NCBI GenBank assembly: GCA_036768485.1
Contig: JAVLUZ010000154.1
Span: 41,571,646-41,635,645, forward strand
Direction: 5' to 3'
Length of the DNA stretch: 64,000 nt
Source of the DNA: Mermis nigrescens
Taxonomy: Eukaryota > Nematoda > Enoplea > Mermithida > Mermithidae
Below are positions 12,321 to 24,400 of this stretch, piece by piece. Numbering within the stretch: position 1 is the stretch's first letter; every line of letters starts with the position of its first letter. The position numbers and the translations under genes were made by a program. The notes below the pieces were generated by a model that searched no databases, was not told the origin of the DNA, and saw nothing but the letters and a program-made list of their open reading frames with translations.

Positions 12321-12482
12321 ATGAAGAATTACTTAGCAGAGCCGCTAGTTGCTCGGCATCGAAATTCCTCATTGTCGAAGTCCGGCGTTGATGACGTCAT
12401 TGGTGGAGATGATTCGCTTGGTGCCCTACCGTCCTCCGTGTATTTTGCCGACCGTTCGAGGGCGGTACTCGACAAGCAACAA
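12321..12482 (+). CDS. TENT5: TENT5 coding exon 1
   Basis: Fifty-four codons from [15 protein letters not shown] to RAVLDKQQ, then donor CAA|gtgaga (phase 0). The last residues align with the N-V-L-N-W-E-Q of vertebrate TENT5 immediately before V-Q-R-L, which is exactly where exon 2 begins. The Ser/Asp-rich N-terminus is poorly conserved across the family. An alternative overlapping frame ([12 protein letters not shown]) closes at a TGA and does not join exon 2. A TGACGTCA palindrome lies within the exon. Confidence 0.85.
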
Positions 12483-15400
12483 GTGAGAATCAGACATGCA
12501 CTTCGGGGCATCTAGGCCCCAAAATGAAGAAGTGACACATTTTCTGAGAAAAAATGAGGCAAAATAAAGACTAAAAAATTGATGAAAAATAAAATTTTTA
12601 TACGAAAGTGCTCAAAATTGATCGAAAGCTGTAGATTAACATAGTTTCTACACTAACCCAGAATTAAATCAGTTCTTGATGTCAGTTTTGTCCAAAATAG
12701 CTGAATGTTTGACCCTCATAGACCGACTGACCCTACCCCAAATAAACCGGCTATGCTGTCCATCTATGGTGAGGATAGTGAGGAGAGGACTAGCGATTGT
12801 AGGCACTAATTAGCAGGCAAGGTTCTTGTAATCGGAGGAATAGAGTGATGAAGTCAATAAAATATGGATAAAAGTTGAATGATATGGATAGAAAAGAGAA
12901 ATGCATGGTTGTGATTCACGCAAAAGAGGGGTGGTAGGTACTGGTAAGCGCAGGGCTGTCGTCCCTATACCCTCAACAGTTGGAATAGTGTAAGTTTGCT
13001 CCCGATTTTTGAGTAATATAAACATCTTGATTCCCTTGAAGCATTTTTCGCCGTTTTTTGACCCGAGCAGCTGCATGCAACGCAAGTATATTAACATTTT
13101 TGGGAAAGTAATTCAGCCTTAGCTCGATTTTTCTCTTTTGTTTGATTTGAAATGCGATTAAGTGCTGTATACGAGAATGGCATGAACATGACTTGGGGCG
13201 AAATCAAAGAAATAAATATTGAAATATAATGAAATCGACATAAGGTTTCTCGATCGTTCAAAATTTTTTAACAGCTTTTCTTGTGATTTTACTTTTGACT
13301 TTACAGAAAGGACGTTACCTGATGACCTTAAGCATGCATGTAACAGGAGATCCCTCACCCAGAGTTCGTCGTTCCCCCATCCCCCTAAAGTCAGAAAAAT
13401 TTTTACCCTCTCTCCCCGAGTTTTTGCAAAAACTATTCTTTGTTGGTCATTTTCAACTCTTTTTTTTGCCATTTTTAGTCATAAATTAGAAGGCATTTAT
13501 CCCTCTACCGCTAAATTTGGTCGGGGCTTCTACCCGAAATTTCAAGCCGTCACACGTGTATATATGCCTTTAAGCCACATAAAGAATGCATGTTTGTATC
13601 TAATTAAATTTTGTACACATTCAGAGTTTAATTCGCACGATAGCTGCTTCTTTAAAAATTTATATCATTGAGATAAGCTCTTGGTTGCTTGAGTCACTGA
13701 ATCCTGTTACGAAATATGAATTCAAATTAAATGTTTTAGAGTCAGATTTGTGAGGAATTGAGGAGCTTAATAACCCTCTTAATATTTTACTTATTAACAC
13801 TCGAAAATTTCAATAATTTTATCATAAATGTCGCGTCTTTATTTATGTAAATAAAATCGAATCAAAAGCACGAAACGTTCTGACGGCATTTTGTTAAGAA
13901 TTTTCGAAATTCCTTGTCATGAATTCCTGTTTGCCTTTTTTTATTCTTGCGACTCAATTCCGGTTCGTTTTTGTATTTGTTTGACCGAATTCCCGTTTGG
14001 TTTTTTTAGTTCGAGCCACCGGATCCAGTCCGGTTTTTTTCGTTCCAGTTTGTGCCATTATTCACTGCGTGTTTTTAAATTGAATCTGGACGCTGAATTA
14101 GATTCGCCGAGTTTTTCTTTATTCCTATCGATTTTTGCTTTAAATAATCTTGTTACAGCATTCTTTTAGAATGGCTCAAAATATCTACGTATATCCAATC
14201 CATGCGCGTTATCTAATTTATCTGTACTAATGTAGCAAGAATCGGGTGCGAATTTTATGCCTAAAGCACGTTCCAAACTGTAGCATATTTCTCCAGTTAT
14301 CCTTAATGTAATTTAGAAGCCATTCGCGATGGAATTAACGAGAAAGCAGTTACGTAATCTATTCTTGACAAAAAAAAATTTCAAGCCACGACGACTCAAT
14401 GTTACGATTTAAAATTTAAAATTCTTCCGATAAAAACGACGTTTATTTCGTTTAAATAACACGCTATACATTCATTCGGAAAGGCTGAAACGCTCAGGTT
14501 TTAGTTTGATCGATTTTTCCGTTTTGAAAAAATTTCTTGGGGGTGGTTAAAAGTTGATATGATTAGAACAAAAGTAATAAAATAGTGAAATAAAAATTAA
14601 GTTAAGTAAATAAAATAAATCATAAAAGTAAAAGAGAAAAAGCAAATAAGAATGAAAATTATAATTGGGATAATCTAAAAAATGGTTAGGAAACGGAATA
14701 AGATGAAAATACAACATATAAATGAAACAACGTGACTAGCGAATAGTCTGGAATATTGTACATTAAGAATTTGATTTTTTTCAAATTGCTGCGCAGTAAA
14801 TTCGAAAGCAATGTGGAATAGAATATGCAAACAATTACATAACTAATCTTATCAAATGGCAATTTATTCATTATTTCTGAAAAAATACAAAAATTTAACT
14901 ATTATAAAATTATTAAGGTCATTGAAAAATGAAAACCAACCGAAATGGAACTTGTTACAATCTGCAGATTGGTAGTGAACTCACGGTAGAAGATGAGAAT
15001 GTTCTTAAGCAGGGCGCCGTGCATCAAAAATTTCAGTTTTTAATTCTGGAAATCTTGACTGTATTATCTGAACCCCCACTCTCTTATACGTTTGGTTTAG
15101 GGTCTACAATTTTGTAGAAAAACGAAAATTTTCCTTGGGAATTAGACTAAATTATGCTCGCTGACGGATTATCGAAAGTTTGTTGAATTGGAAATTATTT
15201 GAAATCATGACTTATATTTTTGTGTCGTGTTAGCTCTATGAAACTAAAAAGGACTGAATTTTTATAAAAATTTTTAGCCAAGTTTAGCTGCATTATATCG
15301 CTTTTAACGATGACAATGTAGCAATTCATCCATCCGGCCGGAAAATATTGACTTTTAGATCATTTTGTTACAACCTTACACGTTTTTTGGGCAGATAGGA

Positions 15401-18400
15401 CAATGAATATTTTATTCGGAAAACTTTTGCTGACATTTTTACTGTTTTGCCTAAAATAGGATGCAAAACATTTGCGGAAAAAGGTTCCATATTCAAGATC
15501 GCCTGACAGTACCTGTCTTTCTGACCCTCAGCGGGGAATAAAAACCTCACCTTCTTGATTTGGGGTGGCAATGATGGTTCCACGTTCACCCCTGCAAGCC
15601 GTTTTTCATCCCCCTCCGGAAAAAAATATTCTCTCCCCAATAATTTGCAGTTTCCAAAAAAAATCGCACAGAACGTCCTGGTTTAAGAATAGATTTTTTT
15701 ATTGTAAAAATACCAATTTATCTGGCGCTCCGCGCCTAAGAGTCACTTTTGTTGTCTATATTTTTTAAATTTTTCTTGAAATTTTGTTTTTATCGTCTAG
15801 GGAGGGAGTGAATCGCCAGGAATGCCAAAAATAATGTTTCTGACGCGCATCTATCGCTTTTTGGCTAAAAAATTCACCGTTGAAAACAAGTTTTTGGTTT
15901 TACCCCAAAGAATTCCCATGCTGTTCCCATATTTGCAAGAGGAGGGATTGTCAGAAATTTTTTACCCTCCTCGATTAAAAGCTTGCATTTTTGGCCATTC
16001 CTGGTGCTTTTAGTCATTTACGGTGAAAAATTAATTGCCGTCTAGCCCCTCCCTCACCCCTTTATAATGACCGACTAACATACATGATCTTCTCCCCAGA
16101 AAGGTTTTCACTCCTTACAGAAATCCCCCCAGAATTTGCGATTTTCCAACAACTTCTAAGAAAAGGTTATGTTTAAAGCGGTTTCGGCTATCTATTTTGT
16201 TAAAATTGTTCGAATTTTTTGATATTTTTTCGCAATTTTTTTATGTTTTTACCTTTTAGAAAAATTGAAAATCGTCTGAAACGCCGAAAGAGGATGTTTT
16301 TGATGCGTATACATCGCACATCCCCATAGGGGGTGAGGGGGTATTATTCCCCCCTCAGGGTCCAAGACTCAAGTCACTGTCAGACGTTTTTTGGTGGAAA
16401 CATTTTGAATTTTTTTGAACTCAATTTTTAGTATGCCAAAAGTGCACCTAATTATTAGAATTTCACGAAGTGATACAGTATTTTTAGAATGAAAGCAAGA
16501 GTAAATAGACAAACTATCACTATAAAACATGCATGTAACAGCTCAAAATTTTGGGAGAGGGGTCCTCCTCGGCATATATTTAACGGCTGGAAATTTCGGG
16601 TAGGGGTCCCTGGCCATTTTTAGAAGGAGGGCGGGTTAGCGACTCCAATTTTAGGTCAAAAATGGCAAAAACACCCAGAAATAGCCAAAAAGGCAAGTTT
16701 TCGCCAAAAATGGGGAAGGTGTCAAAAATTCTCTAACTTTGGAGGGGTTCGGGGCTTAAAAGCGCGGGTGGGGAATGGCCCAAACCCCCTGTTACGTGTA
16801 TATTTCTCGGCCATTTCTAGGGAGGCGGTAAGCATCTCCGATTTTTGGCCAAAAGCGGCAAAAACACCTAAAAATAGCCAAAAAGCGCAAGTTCTCGCCA
16901 AAAATGGGGAGAGGGTGGGTCAAAATTTTCTGACGTTGGAGGGGTGAGGGGAAGACCTCCAACCCTGGGTGGGGAATTCCCCATACCCCCTGTTACACGT
17001 ATGGTTTTCGGCCATTTTTAGGGGGAGGGGTAAATGACCACCAATTTTTGACCGAAAATCGCAAAAACGCACCTAAAAATGGGCAAAAAATTCAGGTTTT
17101 CGCCATAAATCGATTTCGGCTGGTGCATTTATTTTTAAAGCGATTTTTATACAATTTTAAAATACTTTCTGGGGGGCGAAGTGATATCAATTTTAACGTT
17201 TTTTCAGTAATTTTTCAGGAAATTTCAAAAATTTTTCAGCGCTTCGCGCAAAATATCACTGATATACTGTATTAAGATTCAAGTAGTGGCATTAAACACT
17301 CAAAATCAATCTTTGTATAATCTAGGCGTCTTTATGCAGATTCAAATATTTTTTGTTTCCATTTCTACAGTTTCTAAAAATTTCACGATAAAATAAGTAC
17401 TATTTATTTAATAACTTTGCACTTTTTTGTCGTTCAAAGCAGTGATCGGACCGAGGGTACTTTTTGGACCCTCGGCCTCGGCCGAGGCCGAGGCGACTTA
17501 AAATCCTTGCCGAGGCCGAGGCCGAGGCCGAGGGTAATGCCGAGGGTCAAGCTTATATACCTAAACCCATAAATAGTACTCTTATAATATTTTGTATGTA
17601 CATGAGCTAGAGAATAATCGTAATATTTAACACTTTATCGAACTGAAACAAATGTTTATTGGTATTAGCCTGAATTTTTTATTTCAATCTGGTGAAGCAG
17701 ATAATTCATCATCGACATCTAGATCATCTGAATCAAAGTTATGTAGCCTCACCTATTTCGCCTTGTTGCGCTATCGCGTTATCGTCGTCATCAGCCTTTA
17801 TCAGATTCTTTAAAGTAACACTATTTTAACCAACTACTTTGACATTGTGCTTTACAAAAAGAGTTTTTGAACGTTTCATGGTAGCAGACGAATGCGAGAA
17901 TTACTGTACTTTCTGATTCATCCAGTAGCGGGAGGGGGCGGTATACAAACTTTTCCAAAAAAGTCAAAAACAGGTCCAAAATTTTGCCCTTAACGCGCGA
18001 AATAGCATTTTTCGGTGTTTTACATTGTGTACTTTTACATAAAATCACTTTTGAAGTCATATTTTTCTTAAAATTTCAGAATTTTCGACAATTTTGAGCG
18101 AAAAAATCCTTAAATTTCTAAGACTTTAACAAAAATCTGGCGTGAAGCGCCGAAAAATTTACAAAATCAAGGCGGACAGACGTCTAGAAGCATTATTTAC
18201 TGCTTGATTTCCTGTATTTATAGCATTTGATGCGAAATATTGAAATTTTTTTATTGAAAATAGAAGAAAACTATGCAAAAATAACTGTCTCTGCTGTTAA
18301 AATTGTTTTGAAACCTACATGAACAGAAAAGGGCTTCCAGGGCCCGGTTTCACCACAAAGCTACGAGTTACGAGTTACGGGTGACGTTTTCACGAGTACG

Positions 18401-21400
18401 GGCTACGAGTGCTACAAATTTCCGTTTCACCAAAAACTGAGATTCACGAGCCACGGGCTACGAGTTACGAGTTCTACGAGTACTTTTTACGAGTGTTTTT
18501 TCACGAATAACGGCTGGGCAGTTTCACCAGATATTACGATCGAATGTTACGAGTGAAAAGATTCGTAAATTTTTAAATATTATCACGGATCAAAAAGAGG
18601 TCCATAGGACTCGTAAAGAAGTGGCAGACTAGTGCGTTTAAATAGTTTTCTGATTTGTTTTTTCTCAATTTGTTTCACTTTCGTGACACACCTACATAAT
18701 ACATATACTGGCAGCACATGTAAAGGGTAAGAAGATTAGCATTAAAACAATGGTATATTTTTCAAAAAATGTTTGAGAGAAATCCCATAAAATTCGATTC
18801 TTAAGCTGCATTCTTGAGTAGTAATTCGAAATTTAATTCTTTAGCCCTTGTTAGTAATGTTCGCAGCTTTTTTATGAAAAATATTACAATCACTTAAACA
18901 TTTTTCATGAATTGCGGAAATCAGACATTTTTGATTAGATTTCTGTAAATTAGAATAACATAGCACTTTTTCGGAAAAGAGCCGACTGCATATTTTATGT
19001 ACGTATTAATGACAACTAAGAATGATTTCCTAAATTTGAAAATTGAAATGATACGCTTCGATATACTTTTAGCTTCATAACGTCTCTGAATCTAATTGAT
19101 TTCGATTATAAATTATAATAATAATTATTATTATTATTATTATAATTATTATTATAATTATTAGTATAATAATAATAATAATAATAATTATTATTATTAT
19201 TATTATTATTAGTATGAGTAATATTCTTATTATTAGTATTATTATAATTATTATTATTATTATTGTTGTTATTTTCGTCATTACTATTATTACTATATAT
19301 TATTTTCATTTTTATTTAAAGTTATAAATAAATTTTCTGAGAAGCTTATTAATTCTTGTTGACTAAATCCCAAACATTTCTTAACACTTTCTATGTTTTT
19401 CTATCGAGCGGCATAAAATCTGCAATTAATTACATAATTATGCTGTTTAGAACAGAGACAATGACTAACGAAGAATGTCATACGCCACAGAAAAGATATA
19501 CATTTTATTACGAGTACTCGTAAAAAGGTCCGAAAAGTACTCGTAAAAAATAAGTTTTTATGAGTCCTACGGAAACTCTGGTGAAACCCTCGTAATACGA
19601 ACTCTTAACCCGTTGCTCGTTACTCTTAACTCGTAGTCGTAATCACACCTGGCGTGGGGGGTTTGGGGGGTATGCACCCCCCCAGAAACCAAAATACCCC
19701 CCCAGAAATCAAAATACCCCCCCAGAATTCAATTTTTGAAAATTTTTTTCGTTTTTTTCGCAATTTTTTGATGCCAATGGATAGTGCTTGATGAGAAACG
19801 TCGAAAAATGGTGTTTTTATCGCCATACCACCATTTTTAAGGCCATTTTTCGACCTTCAAAAAAATCTTGCACCCCCCCCAGAATGTTCTTGCTGCCCAC
19901 GTATGGTCGTAATTCGTAAGTCGTAAAAAGATGGTGAAACCCGATTTTCCCGTAAAACGGAACTCGTAGGACTCTTAGGAGTCGTAAACTTATGGTGAAA
20001 CCGGGCCCAGGTCGCCAAGAAAGTAAATAAATGTCATTAGCGCCGGAAAAATTTGAGAAATTATGGTCACTGACGGCTAAAAATCATTGCAAATTGCATA
20101 TCCAATCGTTATCTCGCCAAATATTTTGACCAATGAGAGCGGCCGCCCCCTTAAATCCGCCTCTGCATGTAGCGACTGTACTTTCCGCTCCATGTAGCGA
20201 AAAGACGCTTTTGGTTGTACAAATTATCATTGTGAAATTCAACGCGAAGCGCGAAAAGTCTTTTGCGATTATTCTCATATTTCATTTCGAAAGGGGCACT
20301 TTCCCCCAATCCCCCTGTATACGAGCCTGAGCTCTACGTTAGGGTTAAAATAGGAAGTATATGCTATGCAGGAAGGTCGGTAGGATAAATCAGTGATACT
20401 GACACACAAAACCTCTGAAATAAAAATAATTCATGACAATGCGGTGAAGGAATAGAAAAGCTGTGGTGAATGAATGACAGACAGATGTTCAAAAACTCCT
20501 TTTTGTAAAGCATTATCTCAAAGCAGTTGGTTATAATAGTGTGACTTTAAAGAATCTGATAAACGATGACGACGACGATGACGCGATAGCACAACAAGGC
20601 GAAATGGATGGGGCTAACTCTGATTTAGATGATCTAGATTTTGATGATGAATTATCTGCTTCATCAGATTAAAATCAGAATTCTGGCTAACAACAATAAA
20701 CATATAAACATTTATTTTGGTTAGATAAAGTGTTTAATATTACAATTATTTTCTCTGCACTGTACTTTCCGATCCATGTAGCGAGCATAAGAAATAAAAC
20801 TTAGTCATCATATGAATATCAATTGGCACTTTGCTGTATGTAACTTGGTGTAACTGGGTACGCTCCTAAAACCATAAGAAAAGCCAATAGGTAAGAAACA
20901 GCCTGTGTACTGCAGATGCATTCTAAATAGTTAATATTTAACGGATATATTAAACTTATTCAAATTTGATTTTAACCCTCGGCGCCTCGGCACTTTTCAG
21001 CTTCGCCCTCGGCGCCGAGGCCGAGGCTCCAAAAAACGCCGAGGCTTGCCGAGGCCGAGGCCGAGGCCGAGGCCTCGGTCCGATCACTGGTTCAAAGATA
21101 AAATTGACTAATTTATCTTGATGTTGCATTGGATTTATAAGCGCAGTGGTGCTTATTACAAGATTTAATTAGCATATTACAATTTCTGTAATACTTCTGA
21201 TTTTGTAGTACAAGTTGTTTTAGCTTCCTCAGTCGAGTTTTATGTATAAGTTCCATCAAAAGCTCATAAAAATTTTTCAGGACCGTCTTTGTACATGGAC
21301 AAAAATTTTTGGGAAGACAAAAACTGTAAAAATGTGTAAAATTCGTGAAAATTTTCGGCGCTTCGCGCCGAAAATCAGTAATTGTCTGTCCTATATATCT

Positions 21401-24400
21401 TTGAAATGGTAGAATTTGCATTCAGAATGCAAAAATGTCATATATTGAGAAACCCAAAAATTAGCTGAAATACACCATCAAATGTCGAAAAAGCCTGTTT
21501 TACCACACAAAAATTGCTACCGTACCATATTATAGTACACAAATATTTGCATGTACAAAATGTACAAGGTCTTTTGGGTACCATCTTTGTACATATACAA
21601 AGGTACCTTGTACAAAAAAAAACACTGTTTAGGACTGCATGCCGGTCGCAGGTCACACACTGGTAGTATGTGAAAGTGTGTATGTTTAAAAATATATTTA
21701 TATTATATATCTGCAAAAATTTGTTCGCTCATACAAATACCTTTCATTGATCTTTGTTCATGCACAATGAAGCTCTTACAAAAAATGGTGTTGGCTAATA
21801 ATAATGCACCACTTAATTTACTGGTCCCCCATTCTGGGATTTCACCCCTCCCTCAACTCTGGACCTTGGGAAACTATGGTATACATCGTTTTTGAGCCCA
21901 AAAACGTCATTTTAAACTTTTGCCCATTCCCCCAGGATTCCCTTGCTGTGCATATCTGCCATTTACTCCTGGTCCCCCCAATCAAAATTTAAAGTTCTTA
22001 TACGTCTGAATGTGCTTGTATGGTAATTACCCACTCCTCCTTCGTTCTTATACATAAACGTTTTTAAATTTTTAATTTTTTCTATAATTTTTTATACCTC
22101 GTTTCAAACAGAAATTTTCACCGTGTATCTTCATTGCGCATGTGCACAAATAATGACGTTGCTCTAACTTGCAATCGTCATCATCGTAAATTTTTTACCG
22201 GACATTTCCTACTATCAAAAAAAATCCTGGAGCAGATGTTTTCCGTGGGCGTTTTATGTTTGCTGAATCCGCCTGATAATTGTTAACTATTCTGCCTGAC
22301 CAAACATATAACCCATCATCATTTATTATGCTGATTCTTTGCTTTTTTTCCATCGACTCATTTTCGTTTCATTTGTCAGCCGCGCGTTAACAGTGCATTA
22401 TGAGAGAGAACTAAAAACTGCTTTCATTTCTTTGCAATTATGTCGTAGCTAGCTGTTTTTTACCCATCGAGTTATTTCAAAGCTCGAGCAAAATACGAAT
22501 ATCAGCTGAAATCGCACTAAACTGAAAATTCATACATGCACACGGTCAAGTTTTGGGAAGGGGTAAACCGAGTTTTCTGGGGTGGGGGTAATGAATACTA
22601 GTTTTGCTATTTATTGTCAAATTTCAATAGGTGCTTAATTCATTATATTTTATTCTTTATAAATTTTTGTAGTTGAATTTGCATGAAAACAGATAAAAAT
22701 AACGGCGACGGGATGATCTTTAACATCAAATGTATACAAAATAATGGGAGAAATGTGTCTGAATGGACGGATTGAACATTCTGCTACTTCAAAAACAAGT
22801 ATTGGTGCTTACGACTGTTCGCCATGAAATGGTTTTGAAAAATGAGCTTGCCAAGCGAGAGTTGTAAACCAAGAGAAACTTAAACTTCAAACCTATTATA
22901 TACATTATGAAGAGAATTATAAAAGATGTTAAACTTAGAGAAAATGAAAAAGGTGGGATGTTGGTAAATTAAAACAAATTCAACGGATATGATGAAACAT
23001 TATTGTTGAGAATTGGACGATCACGTGCTATGTATAATGACTCCTTGATTAAAAGATCAAAAGAGTTGTATGCGCTACTGATAACATTGAAGCAATCCGA
23101 TGTAATTGGATGATTGTTATCTGAGATATGTTTGTGAATAGCAGATAAGATATCACCCTGAATTGGCTTTCCTGTAGCAAATGAGATGCCAGTATGCTCT
23201 GCAATTATACTCCCAAAATGTCGGCGAGTTTCGCCAATGTAACTAGCCATACAGCTAGAACACGTATATTTACACACTAAATTTGTCATGTGTATCAGCC
23301 GGTTTTTCAAGAACAACGATGCTGTACCTGCTAAGCTACTCTCAAATTTAGTGAATAAGTATACGTGTTCTAGCTGTATGGCTAGTTACATTGGCGAAAC
23401 TCATTGACATTTTCGGAGTAGAATTGCAGAGCATGCTGGCATCTCATTTGCTACAGGAAAGCCAATTCAGGGTGATATCTTATCTGCTATTCACAAACAT
23501 ATCTCAAATAACAATCATCCAATTACATCAGATTGCTTCAAGGTTATCAGTCGAGCACCCAACTCTTTTGATCTTTTAATCAGGGAGTCATTATGCATAG
23601 CACATGATACAATAATGTTTGATCATACCCTTTAAATTTGTTTTAATTTACCAACATACCATTTTTTCGTTTTCTTCAAGTTTAAAATCTTTTATAATTC
23701 TCTTCATAATGTAATAGGAGGTTTAAACTTTAAGTTTTTTTGGTTTACAACTCACTTGACAAGCTAATTTTTCAAAACTATTTGTACTTACACTTATTAT
23801 AGTGTTAGAGGTCATTTGACGCTTTTTCCTGCTTCGAGCATTAGGTTTGGTCCCGAAAATGACTGAGGGGAGTATGCCTTAACCAGATAGGGGGATACCC
23901 CCTCACTCCTCCTCCGCATAGTGTGCATGTATGTGAAAATTGGTCAGTTTGGTTTCGTTTTTCAGAATTCAATTAGGCATTCTGAAAAACGTTAAATGCA
24001 ATACCTAATTTATTGATTTTGCGTCATCTCTTTAACTTTCGGCCAAAAATGAAAAATGAATTCCTTTTAAATTTTTCAATTATTTATGATGACAAAATGT
24101 GGATTTTGCTGTTCATCCAGACATACACATAGGGAGGGGTGCGAGGGGGTATCATCCCCCATACTGAAGGGTCCAAAAGTTAGGTACTGTCGAGCAGTTT
24201 GAACCCAAAATATAGTGGTTTTAGACGATTTTGACGGAAAAATAGCCAAAAATTCAGTTTACTATATTAAAAATCTTAAATTTTACCCCTCCGATCCTAA
24301 AATCTCAATTTTACCCCTCCCTGGCCAACCTGACCTTGTGCATCTATGTAATCACCCTTATTTTTGCAGAATGTTTAGTATTTCTTTCAAATCCGAGAAA

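Larger units (their letters stand above)
18341..20007. mobile_element. Element with GGCCCGGTTTCACCA inverted ends
   Basis: Inverted ends GGCCCGGTTTCACCA and TGGTGAAACCGGGCC are perfect over 15 bp. Flanking CAG (18338-18340 and 20008-20010) is a 3-bp duplication. Comparison with the uninterrupted junction beside 61640 supports insertion at this point. Both arms are packed with TACGAG/TTACGAGT repeats in inverted orientation. End type and 3-bp duplication resemble PIF/Harbinger elements, but no transposase is present. Confidence 0.7.
17923..20165. mobile_element. hAT-like element family C, interrupted
   Basis: The left end is CAGTAGCGGGAGGGGGCGG and the right end GCCCCCTTAAATCCGCCTCTG. The body matches the cleaner copy at 61458-62357: a GGCGTGAAGCGCCGAAAA hairpin, the TTACATAAAATCACTTTTG region, and ATCTCGCCAAATATTTTG near the right end. 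No target duplication can be read, so ends are less certain. It is interrupted by the element at 18341-20007. Confidence 0.6.
17440..21089. mobile_element. Foldback/hAT-like element with GGCCGAGG arms
   Basis: Ends are CAGTGATCGGACC and GGTCCGATCACTG, perfectly inverted. Flanks are GTTCAAAG at 17432-17439 and GTTCAAAG at 21090-21097, an exact 8-bp target duplication. Inside each end is an array of GGCCGA-type repeats (17465-17545 and 20985-21080). Further in, both arms carry inverted copies of the same protein tail. The middle is occupied by younger insertions. It lies in TENT5 intron 1. 3650 bp. Confidence 0.85.

Noticed and set aside
19075..19309. Ile-rich and Asn/Tyr-rich ORFs
   Set aside because: Direct products of the ATT/AAT microsatellite.
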